Shown: piece after piece, positions 14,162 through 21,856 of the stretch
Numbering within the stretch: the stretch's first letter is position 1
How the letters are laid out: each line of letters starts with the position of its first letter
Origin: Chloroflexota bacterium
GTDB lineage: Bacteria > Chloroflexota > Dehalococcoidia > JACQUO01
Assembly (NCBI GenBank): GCA_016210205.1
Contig: JACQUO010000013.1
Location: forward strand, 1 to 32,444
DNA length: 32,444 nucleotides
Direction: 5' to 3'
Position numbers and translations under genes: made by a program
Notes under the pieces: generated by a model
Told to the model about the DNA's origin: nothing
The model's database searches: none
What the model saw: the letters and a program-made list of their open reading frames with translations, nothing else

Positions 14162-15737
14162 TTTCCCTCGTTTTCCTTCTTCTGATCAGTTTTGAGAGTA
14201 TGTTCCGACAATCATTTTCTTGGGCATGTGTCACACGCGGCGGCATTACCACAGCATCTACCAGTTCTATCGCGCTGTCGAACCTGCGAAGCCTCATTTT
14301 CTCGTCAACATTGTCAAACACGGTATCCAAGTTACTGAGGGGAGGGGGCAACGGTATATTGTTAGCTTCGGAAGGCATCAGTTCAAGGACTCCTCCGCCA
14401 TAACTTCTGCCCATGATCTCACACGCAAGAAGAGTCCAAGTGTTCAGGAAGCCAACTGCATGGCGTTTGGAAAGCACGGGTTGCTTCCATCTAATCCTGT
14501 GAATCGTATCGGTAGAGGCGTACTTCTTGTCCAAGTGAACTATCTTGGGTACTTCCCCCGCTTGTCTCAAGAGCAACGCATCCGCAGGCCAGACGCTAGG
14601 CACAGCATACCACGGTTCTCTATTGCGGCATTTATACCGCCTGTTAACGCCCTGTTCAACACCTTGCTGTAGACGCTCTTGTAGCTTCGGTGGGAGCTCG
14701 TCAACAGGAGTGCTGGTATGGAGCAGATAGGTAGGACGTTCTCGCTTAACAAGAAGCCTGAAGTCGTCATTGGACAATCTAATTCCTTTTAAGTCACGGG
14801 CACCACAAATGATAGGAGTGACAAATTCATCGCCGACTTGCTTGGCTTCAGTCTCAGTCAAGATAAAGTAGCCGTTATCACCAGTTACTACTCCAACTTC
14901 AACTCGGCCATACTCTCTCAACGGTTTAAAGCCCAACTGTCTGAAGGAATCACTAAACGTCTCACGATCTTTGGGAGATAAGAAGAGGTGTGTCCACTTT
15001 GAACACCACTCCCATGGTGGAGCGGGGCTAACTGGATAGGGGGGGCCATCCTCAAGGTGTGCAAAAGGTATCGTAAGCAGACCTTGAGGGCCAGACAACT
15101 CATTATCGCAAAGAAGCAGGACAACCGCCTGTTGCACAGAGGGAAACAAATCCGGGGTGGGAAAACAAACAATAACACGGCGAAAGCGACTTAACAGAAA
15201 ATGGCGTAGTTCCTCAGCATAGCCCACTTGAAGGAGTTCTTCAGGTACGACGAAGGCCAGTCTGCCTTTGCGCGATAGAATCTTGCAAGTTAAGGCTATG
15301 AACGGTGCCCAAGTGCTCATTAAGCGGGATGGGTGCAACCCCATTTCCCTCATCTGTTGAAAGGCGATTGTCCGGCTTCCCTCAGGGAAAAGGTGTGAAC
15401 GGATAAATGGCGGGTTGCCGACTATGGCATCGAACATGGGTGTAAGTTGCACCCACTCGAAAAAATCGCGGCATATTGCACCCGATGCGGAAGCGGCCAG
15501 GGGATCGATATCCACACCAAGGCATGTTGGTTGTCTATCACCCAGATCAGCAAGACGCGTGCGCGCTGCTGCCAAGAAAACACCCTCGCCGCAAGCTGGG
15601 TCCAAAACCCTATTCGAAACCCCACGGACGGCCCAACGAGCCAAAGCTGAAGCTACTCTCGGGGGGGTATAAACAGCGCCAAGCGTTTTTTGAGGGGAAC
15701 CGTTTTGGTGGTATCGGCTATCCAGTACAACCGTCAT
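14148..15737 (-). CDS. Gamma-type N6-adenine DNA methyltransferase, TaqI/Eco57I-like
   Basis: The 529-residue protein has the N-terminal motif X (LGAVYTPP, about 19-26). Motif I is DPACGEGVFL (46-55), an acidic residue lies in GVDIDP, and the catalytic motif IV is NPPF (108-111). This is the order of gamma-class N6-adenine enzymes. The C-terminal half (about 260-480), with GVVTGDNGYFIL and a late NTWTLLACEIMGRSYGGGVLEL segment, resembles TaqI/Eco57I-type recognition domains. It should methylate the site cut by the 224-residue downstream protein. AGAGGA precedes the ATG at 15737. GC is low (27/60 in line 14281-14340), which suggests acquisition. No controller gene is visible, but a palindrome overlaps its promoter. 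Confidence 0.88.
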   Translation of the reverse strand: MTVVLDSRYHQNGSPQKTLGAVYTPPRVASALARWAVRGVSNRVLDPACGEGVFLAAARTRLADLGDRQPTCLGVDIDPLAASASGAICRDFFEWVQLTPMFDAIVGNPPFIRSHLFPEGSRTIAFQQMREMGLHPSRLMSTWAPFIALTCKILSRKGRLAFVVPEELLQVGYAEELRHFLLSRFRRVIVCFPTPDLFPSVQQAVVLLLCDNELSGPQGLLTIPFAHLEDGPPYPVSPAPPWEWCSKWTHLFLSPKDRETFSDSFRQLGFKPLREYGRVEVGVVTGDNGYFILTETEAKQVGDEFVTPIICGARDLKGIRLSNDDFRLLVKRERPTYLLHTSTPVDELPPKLQERLQQGVEQGVNRRYKCRNREPWYAVPSVWPADALLLRQAGEVPKIVHLDKKYASTDTIHRIRWKQPVLSKRHAVGFLNTWTLLACEIMGRSYGGGVLELMPSEANNIPLPPPLSNLDTVFDNVDEKMRLRRFDSAIELVDAVVMPPRVTHAQENDCRNILSKLIRRRKTRENGDG

Positions 15738-15757
15738 CGCCTTATCCTCTACCTGTG

Positions 15758-15786
15758 ATATTAGCTAATCAATTATGAAAGCGCAA
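15758..15786 (-). promoter_or_regulatory. Putative promoter of the second restriction-modification pair
   Basis: On the minus strand TTGCGC (15786-15781), a 17-base spacer and TAATAT (15763-15758) make a moderate sigma-70 match about 20 bases before the methyltransferase ATG. The -35 hexamer sits inside the perfect palindrome at 15777-15794. Confidence 0.5.
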
Positions 15787-15794
15787 GCGCTTTC
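15777..15794. promoter_or_regulatory. Perfect 8-2-8 palindrome, candidate operator
   Basis: GAAAGCGC-AA-GCGCTTTC is an exact inverted repeat. It covers the predicted -35 of the methyltransferase promoter, where a bound protein would block transcription. The GCGC-centred form resembles LacI/GntR-type operators, but no regulator gene is adjacent. The methyltransferase itself or a remote regulator could bind it. Confidence 0.55.
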
Positions 15795-15808
15795 CACCGT
15801 TAGCCCGT

Positions 15809-15830
15809 CTCCCCGGCCAGGACTCGAACC
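15809..15830 (-). other. tRNA-like 3' fragment (T loop plus acceptor strand)
   Basis: The minus strand holds GGTTCGAGTCCTGG followed by CCGGGGAG. This matches a tRNA T loop (TTCGAGT), the 3' T-stem strand and an acceptor strand. The pairing 5' T-stem half and the rest of the cloverleaf are missing, and no CCA follows. It lies about 70 bases upstream of the AT-rich methyltransferase gene and could be an attachment-site remnant. Confidence 0.5.
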
Positions 15831-15865
15831 GCTTTCTCCCCCAGGTTGCCCCAAGCTCTGCGCCG

Positions 15866-17155
15866 CTACCCTTTCTTATACTCCACATAGGTGTCCCCGC
15901 CGATGATTTGCTTCTGCTCCAGGGCGGCTATGTCCTCCGCCTCCAGGCCCAGCAGCTCCCGGAAGACATAGTCGTTGTGCTCCCCCAGACACGGGGCGGG
16001 ATAGCGCAGGGTGATGGGCGTGCGGGAGTATTTCCACAGCGCCCCCGGATACAGGTGCGTCCCCGCCTGAGGATGGTGGGCCACATCGAAGAAGCCCCGG
16101 GAGACCAGTTGGGGGTCGTGGTTGGCGTCGCCGCCGTCCATGACGGGGCCGGCGGGCACCCCCTCCCGCTGGAGGATGTGCATCACGGCGTAGTGGTCAT
16201 ACTGGAGCGTCCAGGCCTCGATGAGGGCATCCAGCTCGTCGTGGTGCTGGCGGCGGGCCAGGAGCGTGGCGTAGCGGGGGTCGGCCACCAGCTCGGGGCG
16301 GCCCAGGGCGCGGCAGAGGCCCGCCCACTCCTCGTCGGAGGTCACGGAGATGACGGCCCAGCGGTCCTCGCCCCGGCAGCGATAGACCCCCTGGGGGGCG
16401 GCCACGGGGTCGCGGTTGCCCAGGGTGCGTTGGACACGGCCGTTCATGATGTAGTCCATGATGGGCTGGGCCAGCTGGGGCATGGCGCTCTCCGCCCCCG
16501 CCATGTCGATGTGCTGCCCCTTGCCCGTGCGCTCCCGGTAGTGAAGGGCGGCCATGATGGCCAGGGCCCCGCTCCCGCCGCCCGTGGCGTCCATGTGGAA
16601 GACGCTGGTGTTGTGGTAGGGGTGGTCGTCGTCGGGGTAGCCGCGCACCCAGTGGTGGCCCACGGCGGCCTCCACCAGGTCGCCGAAGCCGCGGTAGTAC
16701 TTGTAGGGGCCGGTGAGGCCGAAGGCGGGGTTGTTGACCCCGATGAGGCGGGGATTCCAGGAGGACATGGTCTCGTAGGTGAGTCCCAGGTTCTCCATGG
16801 TGGCGGCGGAGTTGTTCTCGATGAAGACATCGCTCACCTGGATGAGACGGCGGAAGACCTCCTTCCCCTTGGGGTGCTCCAGGTCGATGACGCAGGACTT
16901 CTTGTTGCGGCCGTGGCCGTTGAACATGGCGCCCCGGTTCCAGTGCTTCTCCCCGGGGTCGTTGTTGGGGAACATGTTGTACAAAGCGGGAGGCGGGAAG
17001 AGGGTCTGGCCCCGGGTCAGAGCGGGGAAGTGGCGCAGGGTCTCCACGCGGATGACCTCGGCCCCCAGGTCGCCCAGCATGCGGGTGGCGAAGGGCCCGG
17101 CCCACACCACGCAGATGTCGATGACGCGGACGCCCTCCAGTGGCAGCTTAATCAT
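15866..17155 (-). CDS. Class III CoA-transferase (CaiB/BaiF family), copy 1
   Basis: This 429-residue protein belongs to the formyl-CoA transferase/CaiB family, which moves CoA between carboxylic acids through an enzyme aspartyl-CoA thioester. The N-terminal LEGVRVIDICVVWAGPFATR and LGDLGAEVIRVE are typical. The catalytic aspartate is D217 in GKGQHIDMAGAESA. PHLYPGALWKYS and the C-terminal PCLGEHNDYVFRELLGL also fit. GAGGAGG precedes the ATG at 17155. It lies downstream of a second family member (17357-18559) across a 200-base repeat-filled gap, so the two may act together. The substrate is unknown, with carnitine-like, aromatic or branched acids all possible. Confidence 0.9.
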   Translation of the reverse strand: MIKLPLEGVRVIDICVVWAGPFATRMLGDLGAEVIRVETLRHFPALTRGQTLFPPPALYNMFPNNDPGEKHWNRGAMFNGHGRNKKSCVIDLEHPKGKEVFRRLIQVSDVFIENNSAATMENLGLTYETMSSWNPRLIGVNNPAFGLTGPYKYYRGFGDLVEAAVGHHWVRGYPDDDHPYHNTSVFHMDATGGGSGALAIMAALHYRERTGKGQHIDMAGAESAMPQLAQPIMDYIMNGRVQRTLGNRDPVAAPQGVYRCRGEDRWAVISVTSDEEWAGLCRALGRPELVADPRYATLLARRQHHDELDALIEAWTLQYDHYAVMHILQREGVPAGPVMDGGDANHDPQLVSRGFFDVAHHPQAGTHLYPGALWKYSRTPITLRYPAPCLGEHNDYVFRELLGLEAEDIAALEQKQIIGGDTYVEYKKG

Positions 17156-17175
17156 CTCGTCCTCCTCATTCTAGT

Positions 17176-17335
17176 TCACCCTCACCCCCTGTATCCCCCT
17201 CTCCCTGCCAGGGAGAGGGGGAAGACAAATCTTGGTGGGATTCCCCCAAACCCCCTGGCAGGGGTGAAACCCCTGCACCCCTCTGTTACCCTGTCGCCCC
17301 CTGTCACCCTGAGCGGAGCGAAGGGTCTCCGTAAC
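17176..17335. repeat. Intergenic GC-rich hairpin repeat (copy 3)
   Basis: The unit contains a perfect 12-bp hairpin at 17195-17221 (CCCCCTCTCCCT/AGGGAGAGGGGG), then CCCCCTGGCAGGGGTGAAAC and CCCTGCACCC. It ends with CACCCTGAGCGGAGCGAAGG (17306-17325). The same modules recur at 11727, 19700, 21498 and 30957. No open frame or promoter was recognised. It separates two CoA-transferase genes on the same strand. Confidence 0.75.
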
Positions 17336-17356
17336 CGTGCGCCCGCTCCATGAAGG

Positions 17357-18559
17357 TTAGATGACCCCCAGGCCGCGCAGCCGCACCAGGTCGTCGGGGC
17401 CGTAGCCCAGGGCCCCCAGGACCTCGGCGTTGTGCTGGCCCAGGGTGGGCGCAGGACGCCGCAGGGCCCAGGGCGACTGCTTGAGCTTGTAGGGGGCTCC
17501 GGGGAGCTTGGTCTTGCCCATGACCGGGTGCTCCACCTCCACGAAGAAGCCCCGTTCCTGAATTTGCGGGTCCTTGAGCAGGTCCTCCGCCGTGTTCACC
17601 GGCAGGCAGGGGATGCCGTGGCTCTGGGCCTCGGTGGCGCACTTGACTTTGCCGCGCTCCATGCACCAGGCCATGACCAGGGCATCCACCTCCCCCTTCA
17701 TCTCCACATTGTACCTGTTGGCGAAGCGGGGGTCGGACGCCAACTGGGGCTGGCCCAGCATCTCGCACAGTCTGGGCCACCACTGGGGCAGGGTGAGGAA
17801 GCGCACGAAGCCGTCGGCGCAGGGATAGGGGCCGCTGGGCATGATGCTCATGCCGCCGGGCACGGCCCGCTTGGTGTACTCCCCCGAGTACTGGTAGCGC
17901 AGCAGGGACTGGTAGCGGCGGTCGATGGTGCCGGCCTGGGTCTCCATGAGGGAGACATCCACATACTGGCCCTGGCCGGTGCGGCGGGCGTAGGTGAGCG
18001 CCCCCATGGTGGCCACCGCGGCTATCAGCCCCCCCTGGAACTGGAGCACCGTGGCCCCGGGCTTCAGGGGCTCCCGGTCGGGCTGGCCGCAGGAGTACAT
18101 CTCCCACCCCATGGCGGCAATCACAATCTCCGTGGCCTTATAGTCTCGGTAGGGGCCGGTCTGGCCGAAGTTGGAGATGGAGGCATAGACCAGGCGGGGG
18201 TTGTCCCGGCCCAGGGCCTCATAGTCCAGGCCCAGGGAGGCCATGACCCCGGGGCGGAAGCTCTCCACCACGGCGTCCACCTCCTGGGCCAGGGTGCGGG
18301 CGAGGCTCTGGCCGCTGGTGGTCTTGAGGTCCAAAGTCACGCCCCGCTTGTTGGTGTTGAGGTGGAGGAAGAGGCCGCTCTTCTCCGGGTGGGGGTCGTC
18401 GTGGAGGAAGGGGGCCATGGCCCGGGCCGGGTCGCCGATGCCGGGCCGCTCGATTTTCACCACCTCGGCCCCCAGGTCCGCCAGGAGCTTGGTGCAGTAG
18501 GGGCCGGCGATGGCGTGGGTGAAGTCCAGGATTTTGAGGTCGGAGAGGGGCTGCTCCAT
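17357..18559 (-). CDS. Class III CoA-transferase (CaiB/BaiF family), copy 2
   Basis: The 400-residue CaiB-family protein starts MEQPLSDLKILDFTHAIAGP and has the LADLGAEVVKIERPGIGDPAR signature. The catalytic aspartate is D201 in GQGQYVDVSLMETQ. It ends in PTLGQHNAEVLGALGYGPDD, as usual for the family. I chose the ATG at 18559 because AAGGAG lies five bases upstream. The frame extends to 18643, but that extension lacks family-like sequence. It is probably first in a unit with the CoA-transferase at 15866. The pair may form a two-subunit enzyme or act on different acids. The substrate is not assignable. Confidence 0.92.
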   Translation of the reverse strand: MEQPLSDLKILDFTHAIAGPYCTKLLADLGAEVVKIERPGIGDPARAMAPFLHDDPHPEKSGLFLHLNTNKRGVTLDLKTTSGQSLARTLAQEVDAVVESFRPGVMASLGLDYEALGRDNPRLVYASISNFGQTGPYRDYKATEIVIAAMGWEMYSCGQPDREPLKPGATVLQFQGGLIAAVATMGALTYARRTGQGQYVDVSLMETQAGTIDRRYQSLLRYQYSGEYTKRAVPGGMSIMPSGPYPCADGFVRFLTLPQWWPRLCEMLGQPQLASDPRFANRYNVEMKGEVDALVMAWCMERGKVKCATEAQSHGIPCLPVNTAEDLLKDPQIQERGFFVEVEHPVMGKTKLPGAPYKLKQSPWALRRPAPTLGQHNAEVLGALGYGPDDLVRLRGLGVI

Positions 18560-18783
18560 GGGGGCTCCTTCTAGCTCTAGCGGCCCGCGTCTGAGCATGG
18601 CGGAATAGGGCGCCCAGCCGAAGCCGGGGTACTCATCCACCATCGGGCCTCTTTCCAGGCCAGGAGGCGGGGCCGAATCCCGCCCCAGCCCTGGCTGCTC
18701 GGGGCGGCTTGCGGGAACGCGGGTAGTATGTTAAGCTATGGCCCGAATTCTACAAAAAACCAGGGGTCAAGTAAAGGGGACTC

Positions 18784-18972
18784 ATGTCCGGTCGCTGTGA
18801 GCTTTGCGGCAAGACCGCCACCTTCGGCAATGCGGTGAGCCACGCCAAGCGCCACACCCGCCGCGTCTGGCGGCCCAACCTGCGCTATGCGGTCATCCAG
18901 CAGGGCGGGGCGCCCCGCCAGGTGCGCATCTGCACCCGTTGCCTGCGCACCCAGCGCAAGGCCGCCGCCTAG
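18784..18972 (+). CDS. rpmB: 50S ribosomal protein L28
   Basis: The 62-residue protein has the L28 N-terminus MSGRCELCGKTATFGNAVSH and the RRVWRPNLRYAVI core. It retains both zinc CxxC pairs (CELC near residue 5 and CTRC near residue 52), so it is the zinc-bound form. The sequence is short and basic, as in many Chloroflexota-type L28 proteins. AAGGGGA lies just before the ATG at 18784. It is a single gene and does not neighbour rpmG. It is followed by a UUCG-loop terminator shared with the convergent rpe gene. Identity is certain from sequence. Confidence 0.96.
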   Translation: MSGRCELCGKTATFGNAVSHAKRHTRRVWRPNLRYAVIQQGGAPRQVRICTRCLRTQRKAAA

Positions 18973-18995
18973 CTTCGTCTCAGGGAAACAAACAA

Positions 18996-19027
18996 GGGCT
19001 GGGGCTTCGGCCCCGGCCTATTTTATT
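18996..19027. terminator. UUCG-loop terminator between rpmB and rpe
   Basis: A 10-bp stem with two G-T pairs around GGGGC-TTCG-GCCCC (18996-19019) is followed by ATTTTATT in the plus direction. In the minus direction it is followed by CTTGTTTGTTT. It can serve both converging genes. The rpe stop codon lies within its 3' arm. Confidence 0.8.
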
Positions 19028-19692
19028 GCCCCTTCCCCCGTCGCCTCCCGCAACCGCCGTATCGCTTCCGCCACGCTCTCGCGCTGGTTGAAGACGGCGG
19101 CCCCCGCCACCAGCACCCGCGCCCCCGCGGCCACCACCGCGCCCGCGTTCTCGGCGTTGATGCCCCCGTCCACCTCCAGCTCCGCCGCCAGCCCACGGCC
19201 GTCCAGCAGGGCCCGCAGGCGGCGCACCTTGTCCAGGCTGGCGGGGATGAACCTCTGTCCCCCGAAGCCGGGGTTCACGGACATCACCAGCGCCAAATCC
19301 GCCAGGGGCAGGGCCTCCTCGATGGCCCCCAGCGCGGTGGCCGGGTTGAGAGAGACCCCCGCTCGGGCCCCCAGCTCCCGGATGGCCTGGAGGGTGCGGT
19401 GCAGGTGGGGGCAGGCCTCCACATGGACGGTGATGATGCCCGCCCCCGCCTTGGCGAACTCGGCCAGATAGCGCTCCGGGGCCTCAATCATCAGGTGCAC
19501 ATCCAGGGGCAGGCGGGTGTGGGGTTTTATGGCCGCTACTACCATCGGCCCGATGGTCAGGTTGGGCACGAAGTGCCCGTCCATGACATCCACATGGAGG
19601 TAGTCGGCCCCGGCGGCCTCCGCCTCCGCCACCTGCTGGCCCAGGCGGGCGAAGTCAGCGCTGAGGATGGAGGGGGCGAGCTTTATGGGCAT
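19018..19692 (-). CDS. rpe: Ribulose-phosphate 3-epimerase
   Basis: Rpe interconverts ribulose-5-phosphate and xylulose-5-phosphate in the pentose phosphate or Calvin pathway. The 224-residue TIM-barrel protein begins IKLAPSILSADFARL, with HVDVMDGHFVPNLTIG carrying metal and catalytic residues. DVHLMI, MSVNPGFGGQ and the phosphate-binding EVDGGINAENA and VAGAAVF segments follow. This is normal length. The ATG at 19692 sits just beside the repeat copy at 19700-19797, so any promoter lies in or beyond that repeat. It converges with rpmB on a shared terminator. Confidence 0.96.
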   Translation of the reverse strand: MPIKLAPSILSADFARLGQQVAEAEAAGADYLHVDVMDGHFVPNLTIGPMVVAAIKPHTRLPLDVHLMIEAPERYLAEFAKAGAGIITVHVEACPHLHRTLQAIRELGARAGVSLNPATALGAIEEALPLADLALVMSVNPGFGGQRFIPASLDKVRRLRALLDGRGLAAELEVDGGINAENAGAVVAAGARVLVAGAAVFNQRESVAEAIRRLREATGEGAIK

Positions 19693-19699
19693 GTCTTCA

Positions 19700-19797
19700 C
19701 CTCATCCCCCCGTCCCCCTTCTCCTCCAGGAGAAGGGGGAAGAATAGTCTGGGGGACACCCCCAGGCCCCCGGCAGGGCTGCGCCCTGCACCCCTCA
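19700..19797. repeat. Intergenic GC-rich hairpin repeat (copy 4)
   Basis: A perfect 12-bp hairpin at 19714-19739 (CCCCCTTCTCCT/AGGAGAAGGGGG) is followed by TCTGGGGGACACCCCCAG. Next come GCCCCCGGCAGGGCTGCGCC and CTGCACCCC. It occupies the whole gap between rpe and the methyltransferase-nuclease gene and reaches the stop codon of the latter. It is one of the most complete copies in the window. Confidence 0.78.
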
Positions 19798-21426
19798 TAG
19801 CCTCAGTCCCTCCTGCTTGCCCTCTTTGACCTTGATGCGCGGCGCTGGGGCGAAGGGCGGCTTGGCCGGCGGGAGGTCCGCCTTCTTCCCCGCCAGTAAG
19901 TCCTCAATGGTGAGGATTTGCACCTTGGGATAGTCCTTGTCCCACAGCGGCGAGTGGTAATAGCCCGCCGCCACCGCCTCCGCCGTCATGTCTCGGGTGG
20001 GCGGCTCCAGGGTGATGAAGAGGCCCAGGGCCGCCTTCTCCCGCTCCAGCACGCCCTTGAGGTCGCGGATGTCCTTGGCCCCCACGCCGCCGCTCTTCAC
20101 CGAGACGATGGCCTGGCGGGACTGCTTGCCGCCGTCGTCCAGGAAGCGGATGACCCCGTCTATCCCCTTGTCCGCCCCCTTCTTGCGGGCCTCCCCCACG
20201 GGCTGGGCCAACACCAGGGACAGCGCCCACCACTGGAACTGGTAGCGGCCGTCGGGCTTCTGGGCGGCCAGGGCCCTGGCCCCGCCCAGGTCTTTCGGCT
20301 CCCCCACCACCTCATACTTGATGCCGGGGAAGGTGGTCTCCAGGCGGCTTCGCATGACGGCGATGGCCAGATGCGTGATGTCGATGCCAATCCACTGGCG
20401 TTTGAGCTTGTGGGCGGCCACCACGGCGGTGCCGCAGCCGCAGAAGGGGTCGAGCACCACCTCCCCCTCGTTGGAGGAGGCGGCGATGATGCGCTCCAGC
20501 AGCGCCAGGGGCTTCTGGGTTGCCCAACCAAGACGTTCCTTTCCAAGAGCAGGGGGAATATCTGTCCAGGTTGTTTGGGGTGGTTGGCCTGGCATTTCAT
20601 CAAGGTAGCGCTTGTATTGAGGAAATCCACTCTTACTGTATACAAGCCTACCATCCCTCTCAAACTGTTCCATCTTGGCACGGGAATAGGCCCAGTAGCG
20701 GCCTTTATAAGGCTTGATGCCCTTCCATTCATATAGTGTATCGCCACCGGGCTTAGCGGCTGTTAAGTCACCAAGCCTATATCTACGCCCCGTCTCAGGC
20801 TCAATGTGTCTGTAAAACCCGTTCAGATAGCCCACATCGTATTCGGTGTGTTGAGCGTTAAAAGTGGCGTCTTGACTCATGCCGTAGAAGAGCATAACAT
20901 CATGCACCCTACCAAAATGGCGTGCGCCTTGTTTACTATCGCTATGCGCCGAAGTCCGCTTCCATACAATCTCATTCCTGAAGTTAGCAGGCCCGAAAAT
21001 CTGGTCAAGGACCAGCTTGAGGTAGTGGCTGGCGGTGGGGTCGCAGTGCAGGTAGAGGGAGCCGGTGGGCTTCAGCACCCGGTGCAGCTCCACCAGCCGC
21101 ACCGCCATCATGGTGAGATAGGCCATGACATCGTTGCGGCCTATGGCCTTTTGTAACGCCTCAATAAGGGCCGCCACCTTCTGGGGCCCCGTCTGGATGA
21201 AGTCCAGGTAGGCCCGCTCGGTCTGCGGCGTCCAGTGCCAGGTGTCGGCGAAGGCCTGGAGCTGGGCGTCAGACCAGCGGTCTTGCTCCTTGAAGAGGAT
21301 GTTGTAGCTGCGGCTGCTGTTGAAGGGCGGGTCGAGATAGACCAGGTCGATGGAGGCGTCGGGGATGTGCCCGCGCAGGATGTCCAGGTTGTCCCCGTAG
21401 TAGAGGACATTGGTCTTCAGTTCCAT
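19795..21426 (-). CDS. DNA methyltransferase fused to an Mrr-like restriction nuclease domain
   Basis: The 543-residue protein combines two activities. The N-terminal two-thirds is a beta-class amino-methyltransferase, with DPPF at 32-35, the AdoMet motif DPFCGCGT at 326-333, and a recognition region between them. The C-terminal part (about 395-510) looks like a PD-(D/E)xK nuclease of the Mrr kind: KGADKGIDGVIRF (D423) and AIVSVKSGG (K444), then a helix and GLFITLEPPTRDM. It could be a one-protein restriction-modification enzyme or a methyltransferase with a damage-sensing domain. Residues about 143-301 are encoded by much AT-richer DNA (27-32 GC per 60) than both flanks (40-42 per 60). The start is ATG at 21426. 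Confidence 0.85.
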   Translation of the reverse strand: MELKTNVLYYGDNLDILRGHIPDASIDLVYLDPPFNSSRSYNILFKEQDRWSDAQLQAFADTWHWTPQTERAYLDFIQTGPQKVAALIEALQKAIGRNDVMAYLTMMAVRLVELHRVLKPTGSLYLHCDPTASHYLKLVLDQIFGPANFRNEIVWKRTSAHSDSKQGARHFGRVHDVMLFYGMSQDATFNAQHTEYDVGYLNGFYRHIEPETGRRYRLGDLTAAKPGGDTLYEWKGIKPYKGRYWAYSRAKMEQFERDGRLVYSKSGFPQYKRYLDEMPGQPPQTTWTDIPPALGKERLGWATQKPLALLERIIAASSNEGEVVLDPFCGCGTAVVAAHKLKRQWIGIDITHLAIAVMRSRLETTFPGIKYEVVGEPKDLGGARALAAQKPDGRYQFQWWALSLVLAQPVGEARKKGADKGIDGVIRFLDDGGKQSRQAIVSVKSGGVGAKDIRDLKGVLEREKAALGLFITLEPPTRDMTAEAVAAGYYHSPLWDKDYPKVQILTIEDLLAGKKADLPPAKPPFAPAPRIKVKEGKQEGLRL

Positions 21427-21856
21427 ATTACCCTCTCCCCCTGGCCCCCTGAAAATTTTGGGACTTCATCGATGTAGCATCTCTTGAGGGCATTTTCACC
21501 CTCACCCCCCGTGCCATCGCCCCTTGACAGTCCTTGTCCACCCCTTCTTCCCTGCCGTCAACAGCCCCGCCCTGCCGGGGGCCTAGGGGTCCGCCCTGAG
21601 CCTGTCGAAGGGGTGGCCCTCCGGGCGTTCTCCCCCCCTGCCGGGCAATCGAGTGGGGGTTCTGGGCTGCGCCCTGCCGGGGGCATGGGGGTGTCCCCCA
21701 GTTCTCTTTTTCTTTCTGCCCCCTCTCCTTCTAGGAGAGGGGGCCAGGGGGTGAAGTTCCCCAAATCCCCCCCTATGCCATCGCCCCTTGACCGATGGCG
21801 AACATCCGTCCTATCATAGCCTCATCACCCCCACGAAGTCCCCGGAGGAACACCCC
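21427..21856. other. Repeat-filled gap without a recognised gene
   Basis: This 430-base gap holds CCCTCTCCCCCTGGCCCCC at 21431 and two further repeat blocks. A perfect 11-bp hairpin at 21719-21743 (CCCCCTCTCCT/AGGAGAGGGGG) is followed by GGCCAGGGGGTGAAG. A CCCTGAGCCTGTCGAAGG block lies near 21595. A 17-base direct repeat, TGCCATCGCCCCTTGAC, occurs at 21512-21528 and 21776-21792. The apparent ribosome site of the methyltransferase gene (GGGAGAGGG) is formed by the repeat at its left edge. Frames here are low-complexity and not credible proteins. Confidence 0.75.
21512..21792. repeat. 17-base direct repeats bracketing a repeat cluster
   Basis: TGCCATCGCCCCTTGAC is found exactly at 21512-21528 and 21776-21792, and the second copy is followed by a GATGGCG that complements its start. 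The enclosed segment of about 250 bases carries the hairpin modules. It could mark a tandem or element duplication. Confidence 0.6.

Noticed and set aside
15831-15870. A complete tRNA at the T-loop fragment
   Set aside because: I tried to fold upstream bases into D and anticodon arms. The T-stem 5' half and acceptor 5' strand do not pair, so only a 3' fragment is supported.
15908-17353. Plus-strand open frame of 481 codons opposite the CoA-transferase gene
   Set aside because: It is a shadow of a certain CaiB-family gene. It also runs through the intergenic repeat.
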